DNA of 64,000 bases from Leuctra nigra. Lineage: Eukaryota; Arthropoda; Insecta; Plecoptera; Leuctridae. Position numbers and translations under genes: made by a program. The notes below the pieces were generated by a model. That model was given only the letters and a program-made list of their open reading frames with translations, was not told the DNA's origin and did no database searches. Below, in pieces: positions 23,401 through 32,227 of this stretch. Positions within the stretch are counted from its first letter, which is position 1; each line of letters starts with the position of its first letter. The DNA lies in assembly GCA_934045905.1 (NCBI GenBank), contig OW203763.1, positions 41,569,172-41,633,171 on the forward strand. Direction: 5' to 3'.

Positions 23401-23502
23401 AGGACTTTTACTATGTTATGCAGTTTTTTTTCTGAATCCAACGATATCAAAAACGCTTGTGTTGCAATTAGTTTTGGGTCAAATCATTTAGACTCTGGAC
23501 TA
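20473..23502. mobile_element. 3.0-kb DNA transposon with ~610-bp terminal inverted repeats
   Basis: The left arm, 20473-21090, and right arm, 22898-23502, are reverse complements over ~610 bp with few differences. The outer ends are TAGTCCAGAGTCTAAA at the left and the matching TTAGACTCTGGACTA at the right. The flanks read TCATCGTG-CTT and CTT-GTCTAAAC, and the adjacent minisatellite contains the uninterrupted TCATCGTGCTTGTCTAAAC, so the target duplication is the 3-bp CTT. The 1.8-kb interior holds a decayed gene. The superfamily is not assigned. Confidence 0.9.
21560..22625 (+). pseudogene. Decayed gene of an uncharacterised transposon-borne family
   Basis: Reading across frames gives an ordered series: QGVHVSCRKHFVDP; DKCFLCSRSKDL (Cys pair); ICATRHDVWADYKSLL; GRPANSARHDAFVKTM; FITKMKDLLPDG; ILEYYGPQVFIT; NIVTLVSNAASILDQFY; EKYRIIQAAAELIKTDVKSM; and DIVQAARPRMLEPLPVGRGV followed by FGSRFLIKTSNRLG. 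From memory, this order (CRK, FC-C, RHD-WA, GRP, ITKM, NIV--SNAASIL--FY, AA-LIK-D, QAARPR--L-PL--G-GVQ) matches large proteins of unknown function repeated in many invertebrate genomes. I do not know the biochemical activity. Numerous stops and shifts make it inactive. Its place inside long inverted repeats links the family to this transposon type. Confidence 0.55.
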
Positions 23503-23977
23503 CTTGTCTAAACTATATTTGTGTCTTACTTTTCTCTAGAACACTGACTTGACCGAGATGGAACTCTTATCATCGTGCTTGTCTAAACTATATTTGTGTC
23601 TTACTTTTCTCTAGAACACTGACTTGACCGAGATGGAACTCTTTTGATTGTGCTTGTCTAAACTATATTTGTGTCTTACTTTTCTCTAGAACACTGGCTT
23701 GACCGAGATGGAACTCTTATCATCGTGCTTGTCTAAACTATATTTGTGTCTTACTTTTCTCTAGAACACTGACTTGACCGAGATGGAACTCTTATCATCG
23801 TGCTTGTCTAAACTATATTTGTGTCTTACTTTTCTCTAGAACACTGACTTGACCGAGATGGAACTCTTATCATCGTGCTTGTCTAAACTATATTTGTGTC
23901 TTACTTTTCTCTAGAACACTGACTTGACCGAGATGGAACTCTTTTGATTGTGCTTGTCTAAACTATATTTGTGTCTG
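23503..23977. repeat. 75-bp minisatellite, six copies plus a partial
   Basis: The units start CTTGTCTAAACTATATTTGT at 23503, 23578, 23653, 23728, 23803, 23878 and 23953 (partial). Variants at the unit end (TCATCG versus TGATTG) alternate irregularly. The array begins exactly at the right edge of the 3.0-kb transposon, and the last part of one unit lies on the transposon's left side. Confidence 0.95.
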
Positions 23978-25649
23978 GATGGAGTTGAGCCGATATCCTG
24001 AGAACATTCTAGTACCAATAATAATGGGTAAGCGAGGCAAGGAAAGCTTATTTCGCCGCCAGAGCATTCCGATACATCTCTCACCGCCATCTAGAAGAGC
24101 ATCGTCGATTACATTGTTTCTCGAAGTAATGTAGTAGTATTATGATAGTAGTTGAAAGGCGCTCAACAGATGAGTTATTAGCGCCAGAATAAACTGTTAT
24201 TTTAAAATGATCACATACTTTGTTCAAATCTAGAGAGGGAGATGAAAAATAGTGAGTCCAGTCAAGATAATATACACAATTATATTTGCAGTAAAACTTA
24301 GATTATATTTCAATCCAATTAGTTAAATATGTTCCTGCGGGCTACGAAATTCAGATTCGAGATTTTGCATGAATCGGTGCTCACTCATCAACGCGTTACA
24401 CCGAGCGTTTTCCTTGTATCACAGTTACATTGAAGCAATGTTAAACGCAGAGAGCGCAGCAACACGCACACACGACCGACACGTTGAGCCTCCAACTGCC
24501 GACTAAGAAGATCAGCATAGCGCGGCTGGCTGGTGATTTCAGGACAGCTTCAGGGAGTTTACACAATTTTTCGAGAACAAAACCACAAGTGTCTGTGCAA
24601 TTTTTTCACATTAATTATGTAATGTATCCAAATAAAAATGTAAGAGATCTACACATTATGATTAAAACAACATTTACCCATTCTTTTGCTTCACAACATT
24701 GAAGATTTGTTGTTTTTCTTTTAGAAAACAGCAAATGAAATGATAGATTGTGCTATTTAATTCAGTGGCGTACCGAACTCTTACTATATAATTCTGCATG
24801 CTTAATAAATATCAAGATGAATGAATCAAACAATACGCAACTGTTGAATGACAGATAGAATAGGTATATCAATTTTGGCCATTTCTCTCTTATTATTATT
24901 ATTTTATTTCATAGAATGAAGTCCTACTTTGAGCAAATGGCATATCATATTCCATAGTACAGTACAATACGCATCCAGTGTGGAGATACTTGTTTAGGTA
25001 TTCGCCCATCCTACGACTAACCACAGCGCGATGCAATATCCACCACATTGTTAAGTGCGGAATAAGATCGCGTCAAATCAGAATTAAGTGCAGGGTGCCG
25101 TGGTATTGATTAGTTAACAGCATGTCGTATATCTACTATGTTGGCAATGTGGTCAGGGAAGAATACAAGTTCTTTTTCAAATAATGAACCACCTGCTACG
25201 CTATTGGTTGGACAACGAGATAATCAAACATATGTCGGTATATTGCCATTACTCAATAGTAACTCTCTTCTTCCCATATCTGAGATATAGTGCGAGCGAC
25301 GACATGATGATAATAATTATGACTTCGTTGGGTTTAAGACGTAATTACTAAATAATATAATATGATAATATTTGTTCAGAAGTTCTCCACATTGAAAGAT
25401 AGATTCCCCCCTCTATAAATAGTGTAAGCTACACTAAATGAACTACGCTTCTAAATACACTAGAATAGGACAGTCCAAAATGCCTTGTAAACACGTAGGC
25501 TACGGAAGCATGTTATTGATTAACGCATGATTATTGTATTTTAAAGAATAATTCTTATTCATGTGTCATTTAAACTTAAACGTAATTATCAAAATGATCG
25601 GGATTTTATAAATACAAAACAATAAAGCGCCTTCCAGTTTGAATATCAG
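23978..25649. other. AT-rich DNA with no recognised gene
   Basis: Short frames, including one at 24484-24702, have no recognisable domain. ACGCGTTACACCGAGCGTTT at about 24387 repeats the motif seen at 20240. No tandem or inverted repeat longer than a few tens of bases was seen. Confidence 0.4.
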
Positions 25650-25651
25650 TA

Positions 25652-26247
25652 GGGTAACCGGATACAATAAGGTCATGGATGCAATAAGGCCAATTCTAAT
25701 TAAAAAGCGTTTGGAACTTAACACATTCTATCGGCATGTAGTAGCATGAAGAATGATGGTTTTCCGTCAAATGTAAAAAGTTTTGGACGAGAAGGCTGTG
25801 AAACTACTAATTCTGTGACGCATTCAGTCATAAACTACCGCCAAGAAATCGAAAGTCAATTTCTCATTGCATAGGCATCTTTAATATTGTGTTACGTTAA
25901 AATACAAGTTGGACATACATTCAAATTATTTTGGTGTATTCCTGGGACTCTACTCTATTGTTTGAAATTGCTGAATTGTGATTTTGATGTGATTTTCCCA
26001 ATAATTTTAGCATTATTGGCCATATTGTATCCACTAGGATGCAATATAGCCAATTGGCAAACATTTGTGTTTTTATTTGTTACTCCCAACATACATTTTT
26101 AATTCATGATTTTCTTACTTTTTTACAAGAAAACATTCAAGGTATAGAATTCAAGGTATGAAATTCTAAATGTTTTTTTTTACCGTGTTTACTTTTCTTG
26201 TTAGAAGCAAAAAACTAAAACATTGGCCTTATTGTATCCGGTTACCC
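25652..26247. mobile_element. TA-flanked MITE, 596 bp (Tc1/mariner-like)
   Basis: The left end GGGTAACCGGATACAATAAG is the reverse complement of the right end CTTATTGTATCCGGTTACCC. Both are bordered by TA (25650-25651 and 26248-26249). An internal palindromic block around 26015-26060 repeats the GGATACAATA-type motif. No transposase is present. Confidence 0.85.
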
Positions 26248-26751
26248 TATAAATATCCGTAAGCTAATAAATCATTTTGAAGAAGCCGATATATTATAAA
26301 TTGTATGACCGTGAAATCTATTCCAAACGTTGAATTACATATATTTCATCCAATTAACATGGCAATTCTTGTAATGAATGATTGGCGTGCCTTTTTGTAA
26401 TAGGCGAGCAGAATTGTTGTTAGATATGTTGCCATCTGCATTTTCTTTTCAGCGGAAGTTTTTTAATGAGTCTATACACTGCAATACATTGGGTTTTCAG
26501 AAAATGAATTTAATTCCTCTTGAAAAAAGAAGAATACTGTGTTGCCTACGCGGCTCAACATCCTACTGCTGGTAACCAAGAACCGCAAAAGGTACTTCCA
26601 ATTGATATTTGAATTTTCTCTCAAAATTACACTAATTTTAATAGAACTGGAATATTTTAATTATATCCAGGAAATGTTTCTCCCACAAGATACTGTATTA
26701 ATGTAGGAGTGTTTATTAAGAAATGAGTTTGCGACCGAGCTCAAAAATTTA
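26248..26751. other. AT-rich spacer; possibly LINE leader at the right
   Basis: No gene was recognised. The last ~100 bp precede the LINE ORF1 and may be its 5' UTR. Confidence 0.35.
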
Positions 26752-26801
26752 GTGAAATTAAAGATGTTTACAGGGAAACCTCCTGTGCCAAATGAAATAC
26801 C

Positions 26802-27842
26802 TTGTATTGTTACTGGAACATTGTTGTTGGGAAATCTTTCGGCAGCAACAAATCTTCAACCATGTCAAGGCAGGTATTTTCCCACCAAAAACCAGCTTGT
26901 ATTAATCCACTTCCCGCACCAGTCATGCCCGCTGCGCAAGTTTCACTGCCTGCGCTTAGCATGCGTGCTGTGCAGTCCCCTCTTCGTACTTTTGAGGTGT
27001 CTACTGCGCTACTGCCACTTCAGTCGCTGCCCATGCCAGCTACGCAAGAGCAGCTTCATTCACCCAACAAGCCTGACGAGGAAGTGCCACATCTGTCTCA
27101 TGTCAAGCCTGCGGCGCAAGTTCGAATGTTACCGCTAGCCCCATCTCCGGTGCAAATACCACGCCATTCGCTTGATGTGTCTCCCGTGAAAGTGCCACGT
27201 CCATCTCTTGATGACGTGTCTACCGTGCAAGTGTCACCTCAGTCGCTAGCGATGCCATCTGCGAGAGTGGTGTTCAACCCCGCCGGCTCTTCTCTAGTTG
27301 CGCTTAATTCTAATGCAACGACTGCTGTACCTCTGTCGCTTCTACTGGGCGCTACTCCGACTACACCCGTGACGTCTCTACATCTGATGTCGGAAGCTGA
27401 CACTGAGCCTTTGTCGACGATTGGATCGCCTGTTGGCGTTCGAACTCTAGCTGCGGCATTTGAAGCCATCTTGCCATCAGGCTCGACCAAAAACGTGACC
27501 AGCCGGCGATCTGTGGACTCTTCGCTGCAAACCGAAACTTCTGCAAAGTCCCCATCCTTCGAGACTAACGGCACAGAATTACCTTTCTGGGATCTTATCG
27601 ACTTCAACTCTGCGTCCAAGTCGATGGAATCTACGCAGCCGACTGGGGTGTCTGCGAAGCCAGCGTCCACCAAGTATATTTCCAAAATACTACCTCTCTG
27701 CGATCTTAGCGATTCCAACATTGCCTCCCACTCAGCCGCAGCCAGAGCCCAGCCCACACGAGCGTCCAAGGATAAGGCAAACTATAAACTCATCCACTCT
27801 AAGGATTTTCAAATTGCCAGTTCAACCAGACCAACCAAATAA
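26802..27842 (+). CDS. LINE ORF1 (gag-like, Pro/Ser-rich, low complexity)
   Basis: This is an uninterrupted 346-codon frame ending AAATAA at 27842. Residues ~35-150 are imperfect repeats of a Pro/Ser/Val-rich unit, for example VPRPSLDDVSTVQVSPQSLA. The C-terminal third has Ser/Thr-rich segments with two related blocks, ELPFWDLIDFNSASKS and ILPLCDLSDSNIASHS. I see no zinc knuckle or RNA-binding domain, so ORF1 identity comes from position: same strand, immediately before and overlapping the endonuclease-RT frame. The true start could be this Met or a later one. The minus-strand frame across it is a codon-bias shadow. The protein presumably coats LINE RNA. Confidence 0.6.
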   Translation: MYCYWNIVVGKSFGSNKSSTMSRQVFSHQKPACINPLPAPVMPAAQVSLPALSMRAVQSPLRTFEVSTALLPLQSLPMPATQEQLHSPNKPDEEVPHLSHVKPAAQVRMLPLAPSPVQIPRHSLDVSPVKVPRPSLDDVSTVQVSPQSLAMPSARVVFNPAGSSLVALNSNATTAVPLSLLLGATPTTPVTSLHLMSEADTEPLSTIGSPVGVRTLAAAFEAILPSGSTKNVTSRRSVDSSLQTETSAKSPSFETNGTELPFWDLIDFNSASKSMESTQPTGVSAKPASTKYISKILPLCDLSDSNIASHSAAARAQPTRASKDKANYKLIHSKDFQIASSTRPTK

Positions 27843-30733
27843 CAACCCGTCTCCTTGACATCATTTTCCTCAATGCTCAGTCCGCTCGAAACAAAGTTGA
27901 AGAACTAGAAATTCTAACGACCAATCACACCCCCCAGATCCTCTGTCTGTCTGAACATTGGCTTCCGTCCACGGACGTGACATTTAATATCCCCCACTAT
28001 TCCACTAGCGCCATTTACTTCCGCAATTCTGGTGCCTACGGTGGAGTGGCGATCTTTTCTAAGCCTAACGCCAATGTTCTGCCAATTGATCTCCATCGTT
28101 TCTGCATTGACAAAGCTTTTGCATGTGTTGGAGTCTTATGGAAACACTCTCCAGCTAATTCCATTATTACCCTAGCTGTCTACAGGTCTCCATCAGCCGA
28201 CCTACAGCTGTTCTTAACTACTATTGAACTTGTTCTCATCCATGTTACCAAACTCTTTCCATCAGCTTACTTAGCAGTGTGTGGCGACTTCAACGTGGAC
28301 CTTCTCCAGATCACATCCTCAAGCATCAAATTCCTAGACCTCCTCCACACTTTTAATCTACGTCAAACTATATTCTCTCCTACCCGCCTTACGTCTACTT
28401 CTTCTACCTTGATCGACAACATATTTACATCTCTGCCCAACGATCAGTTTTCAGCTTCCACTTTTGAAAGTGGTCTCTCCGATCATCAAGCTGTAGCACT
28501 TGTGATCACTCCCACTCCTACGACTACCATGGCTCCCTCTAAAGTCATGAAACGCTCCTTCTCGGATACCAACACCAAGTACTTCTTATCCTTACTCCGG
28601 AACGAACGCTGGGAGAATCTCGATCCTACCTTCGACACGGATGCTCTTTACAGCACATTCATTGAGCAATTCCTCTCTCACTTCAACCAAGCTTTTCCGC
28701 TTAGGCTTAGGAAAAGTTCGCCTCGTTCTATGGGTACTTGGGTTACTCCTGGTATTCGCGAGGCTGGTGCCAACATACGCAGCTTCCACTCCCTTACTAA
28801 ATCTAACCCTGGATGCACAGCTCTCAAGAAGCGATACAACGTCCTGAAAAGGGCGCACTCCAAGAACATTCGGCATGCTAAGCGTACTTTCTTCGACGGC
28901 CTCGTCTTCTCTTCCAATAACAGAGTCCGAACTTTATGGCAGATCATAAAACATCATTCTACTGCTGCCCAACCACCCAGTAGCCTATCCTTGTGTATTG
29001 ATGGGCAAATGGTTTCTGACTCGAACATCCTCGCTGATCATCTTAATGAATTCTTCATTGCATCAGGTGATGTTGCTCCCCCCCTTCCTCAAGGTGCTTT
29101 CTGCGGGCAACTTCCCAATGATGACCTCAGCGACCGTCGCCGTCCCATCGACATTCACCCCACCCACCCTTACGAGATCCTTCACGTTGCCAAATCGCTA
29201 CGTCATAAATTTTCAAGTGGATATGACGGTGTTCCTGGATCTATCCTGGCTGTTTGTATGCCTCACATCGCTGAGCCACTTAGCATAGTTATCAACAAGT
29301 CTTTCGCCTCTGGCGTCTTCCCTCAGCTTCTCAAACAGTCTATAATCATACCTATACACAAGAAAGGGAAGAAGAGTGACGTCAACAACTACAGGCCCAT
29401 ATCGCTGCTCTCCTCGTTTTCTAAGGTTTTCGAAAAGTTAATGCTTGCTCGCTTCACCTCTTATCTTACCACTCACTCCGTCTTCTCCGATTGTCAACAC
29501 GGGTTCCTTAAAAACAAATCTACTATGACGGCCATATTTAGTTTTCTTACAACCCTCTATTCTTCTGTTGACAAAAGCGATCACGCCGTTGGAGTATTCT
29601 ATGATCTTTCTAAGGCCTTTGACTCTATTGATCATCGGCTGTTGCTTCACAAGCTGAACTTGTATGGGATACAAAACTCGGCGAATGATTGGATTGCCTC
29701 GTTCCTATCTAATAGATCTCAAGTTGTGTCAATCCCTTCTTCCAATACCAGTTCTGTGCATCATTCCACCACATCTTCTCGAATTGTGCAGTGCGGGGTT
29801 CCTCAAGGCTCTGTCCTTGGTCCTTCTTTATTTCTGCTCTATATCAACGACCTCCCCAATCTTCTATCCGATGGGCATCTTTTTCAATTTGCTGACGACA
29901 CTACTCACCTCCTTACAGCTCCCAAATCTCACTCACTTGATTCTCTTACTCAGACTGTCAATAGCCAATCTGCTGCGATGGCTACTTACTGCAAAAACAA
30001 TAAGTTAGCCCTTCAAGCGACCAAAACGGTGTTTTTGCAGTTTCATCTTAAAGCTAATCCGCCGTCTGTTTCGCCCTTGATTAAAGTTAACAACTCCTCT
30101 ATTCCCAGCGCTCCTTCTATCAAATTTCTTGGAATCCACATCACTCCTAGCCTAGACTGGTCTGTGCACGTCCAACAAACTTTTAATAAGATACAAAGTT
30201 GCTGCTTTCTTCTACGCCGTCTTAAGAGTATTGTGAGTCCACATTCTCTCTGTTTGGTATATCACGCTCATCTTCACTCCCACCTTGCTTATGGTCTTTT
30301 ATTTTGGGGAACCTCATCTGCGGCTAACAGGATATTTATCCTCCAGAAACAGGCCATTCGGATCTTAGCTGGGATTTCACGTCGGCAGTCCGCCAAGCCA
30401 CACTTCCCAAAGCTACGAATCCTAACCCTGACAGGTACCCTAATACAAATTGCGAGCACATTTGTCCGGTCCCACCCTCAGCTATTCCCTCTCAACTCCT
30501 CTGTTCATGAACACTCTACCAGAGGCAAGAACTCCATCCGAATCCCAACGCACACGCGAGCTTCATTCACCAGCAGCCCCCACTACACCTGTATGCTTAT
30601 ATATAATCAATTACCTCGTCGTATCACTGAATCTACGTCCTTTTCTATATTCATTACAAGTCTCAAAACTTTTCTCCTACAGAATCCGTTTTATAGCCTT
30701 AGTGAATATCTTGAAGGTGATTTCAAACACTAA
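27803..30733 (+). CDS. LINE ORF2: APE endonuclease and reverse transcriptase
   Basis: The frame is open from 27803 to the stop at 30733 and overlaps ORF1 by 40 nt in the -1 frame. The first in-frame Met is at 27977, but catalytic endonuclease motifs LNAQSARNK and CLSEHWL lie before it. The endonuclease continues with VYRSP, GDFNVDLL and GLSDHQAV. The polymerase follows, with YRPISLLSSFSKVFEKLM, YDLSKAFDSIDH (motif A), GVPQGSVLGPSLFLLYINDL (motif B) and FADDT (motif C, Asp codons at 29894-29899). The C-terminal QKQAIRILAG and LYNQLP-like segments fit the CR1 group of Jockey-type LINEs. All core motifs are present without stops. This is the most intact retrotransposon gene here and probably young. 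Confidence 0.9.
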   Translation, partial: GFSNCQFNQTNQITTRLLDIIFLNAQSARNKVEELEILTTNHTPQILCLSEHWLPSTDVTFNIPHYSTSAIYFRNSGAYGGVAIFSKPNANVLPIDLHRFCIDKAFACVGVLWKHSPANSIITLAVYRSPSADLQLFLTTIELVLIHVTKLFPSAYLAVCGDFNVDLLQITSSSIKFLDLLHTFNLRQTIFSPTRLTSTSSTLIDNIFTSLPNDQFSASTFESGLSDHQAVALVITPTPTTTMAPSKVMKRSFSDTNTKYFLSLLRNERWENLDPTFDTDALYSTFIEQFLSHFNQAFPLRLRKSSPRSMGTWVTPGIREAGANIRSFHSLTKSNPGCTALKKRYNVLKRAHSKNIRHAKRTFFDGLVFSSNNRVRTLWQIIKHHSTAAQPPSSLSLCIDGQMVSDSNILADHLNEFFIASGDVAPPLPQGAFCGQLPNDDLSDRRRPIDIHPTHPYEILHVAKSLRHKFSSGYDGVPGSILAVCMPHIAEPLSIVINKSFASGVFPQLLKQSIIIPIHKKGKKSDVNNYRPISLLSSFSKVFEKLMLARFTSYLTTHSVFSDCQHGFLKNKSTMTAIFSFLTTLYSSVDKSDHAVGVFYDLSKAFDSIDHRLLLHKLNLYGIQNSANDWIASFLSNRSQVVSIPSSNTSSVHHSTTSSRIVQCGVPQGSVLGPSLFLLYINDLPNLLSDGHLFQFADDTTHLLTAPKSHSLDSLTQTVNSQSAAMATYCKNNKLALQATKTVFLQFHLKANPPSVSPLIKVNNSSIPSAPSIKFLGIHITPSLDWSVHVQQTFNKIQSCCFLLRRLKSIVSPHSLCLVYHAHLHSHLAYGLLFWGTSSAANRIFILQKQAIRILAGISRRQSAKPHFPKLRILTLTGTLIQIASTFVRSHPQLFPLNSSVHEHSTRGKNSIRIPTHTRASFTSSPHYTCMLIYNQLPRRITESTSFSIFITSLKTFLLQNPFYSLSEYLEGDFKH

Positions 30734-31002
30734 ACTGATTCTGTCTATTTTTAAATTTAAATCCAATTTGTAATTGCTGACTTTGTGAACATTATTGTGT
30801 GTGAACATTACACTTGTGACTTTATTTATCGACAATGCTATTTTATTTAATGGCAGACTATAGTGTTCATTGTATTTTTACATGTTATTTATTTGTGTTT
30901 TGTATTTACAATATTTATACCTATTTAATTGACGATGCTCCATACAAATACCCTGTATATGTCTTTTGAGATTAATAAAAATACAATACAATACAATACA
31001 AT
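30734..31002 (+). repeat. LINE 3' UTR and (ATACA)n tail
   Basis: AT-rich sequence after the ORF2 stop ends AGATTAATAAAA followed by ATACAATACAATACAATACA (30981-31002). The pentanucleotide tail marks the element's 3' end. I could not pair it with a target duplication on the left. Confidence 0.8.
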
Positions 31003-31677
31003 CAATGTTCAAGAAGGGTATTGAAAGGGTATGGAATGAGGTCAAATTTACCGACCGACATCTTCGTTACCTATTACGTCAAATGTGTTTGAAGGACTCG
31101 TTGGTCACATCATGTCTAACGCGGAAGCAATTCTCCTGCGAGTTCCATAAGTTAAATCACGTGAGACTCTATTGAGACTGCTCTTTATTGCAATATCTAC
31201 TGTTTTTGAATTTAAACATATACAAACATAAACATATAGCATATATTTAAACATACAGCATCTAAAAAACGGCGAAATCATTTTTAATTTAATAAGTGTT
31301 TCAAACAAGTACAAATAGAAGAGATGTGTCAAGAAACATAACACATACAATCCTTGGTGTGAGCGAGATCGCTCGTGGCTTGGAAGATTCCTCATTCTTT
31401 CACATCCAGACTGCTTTGGGCTGTCCGTAGTTACGACAGAATTCTTTCTCTGCATAGCATTGCGAAGGTTTGTCGCGAAGGGAGTCGAAGTGAAGTGATG
31501 CGTCCAGAATAAATGATTAAGGATAGCAGGCAATTACCCACGACATTCAAGGACTTAGTAGACTACACAACATGTTACAAGTACCGTCAGTATACAACTT
31601 CATACATAAATTAACATGCAATTTTTACATCATAGTTTAAGTCATCCAAATACTCTCCTTTCATCACTAGGACAGTA
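31003..31677. other. Unassigned DNA between the LINE and the piggyBac element
   Basis: A minus-strand open frame of 142 codons (31105-31533) has a mixed hydrophobic and polar composition and no recognisable domain. A plus-strand segment near 31015 reads FKKGIERVWNEVKF, also unassigned. Neither is called as a gene. Confidence 0.35.
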
Positions 31678-31696
31678 TTCACCCTCTTAGACCCCT

Positions 31697-31789
31697 TGTC
31701 CATGATAATGGACATCAACTTGTATGTTTTTTTCTGTTGCCGCCTAAAGTCTCATCTACTTTCAAACTACTTGTCCATGATTGGACACT
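31697..31789. promoter_or_regulatory. Subterminal palindromes, candidate transposase sites
   Basis: TTGTCCATGATAATGGACAT at 31698 and TTGTCCATGATTGGACA at 31770 are near-palindromes. Related copies occur at 32049 (TGTCCATGATCGAGGACA) and at the other end of the element at 35838 (TGTCCCTATTCATGGACA). Recurrence at both ends suggests a transposase-recognition role, which is inferred. Confidence 0.5.
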
Positions 31790-32227
31790 TTTAGAGAATG
31801 CTTTGACTACAAGTAAGTGCTGCTAACGGTGATGCATATGTGAACTAGAAGAGTAAACAAAAGTCATGGCCACTATGGATTACTAGAGCCTGGTAAGCAC
31901 ATGAACATTTATATAATTGACGTAGATTTACTTCACTTTTATTATATGTCATGTTTTTATATTTCTAATTACACTTAATTCTATCTTTTAAGAGTGTTAA
32001 CACAACTCCTAAAGTTAATTTGTATCAAGAAATGATGTGTGAAATAGGATGTCCATGATCGAGGACAAAATGACTTGAAGGTTGTTGGTTACGCCCAATT
32101 GCGGGGTTATGTTTGCAATATTTATCTCATTTGACAGATTACAAAACTTGAAAGATCCCAATGTAATGCCTTTGTTGAGATTAAATATTATTAATAATGT
32201 AATACAATACTATTTAATTGTTGTTGG

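Noticed and set aside
27239..27769. 176-codon minus-strand frame
   Set aside because: It is a codon-bias shadow of LINE ORF1, which has the correct position and strand relative to ORF2.
31105..31533. 142-codon minus-strand frame
   Set aside because: No recognised domain, splice or repeat support; described only as unassigned sequence.
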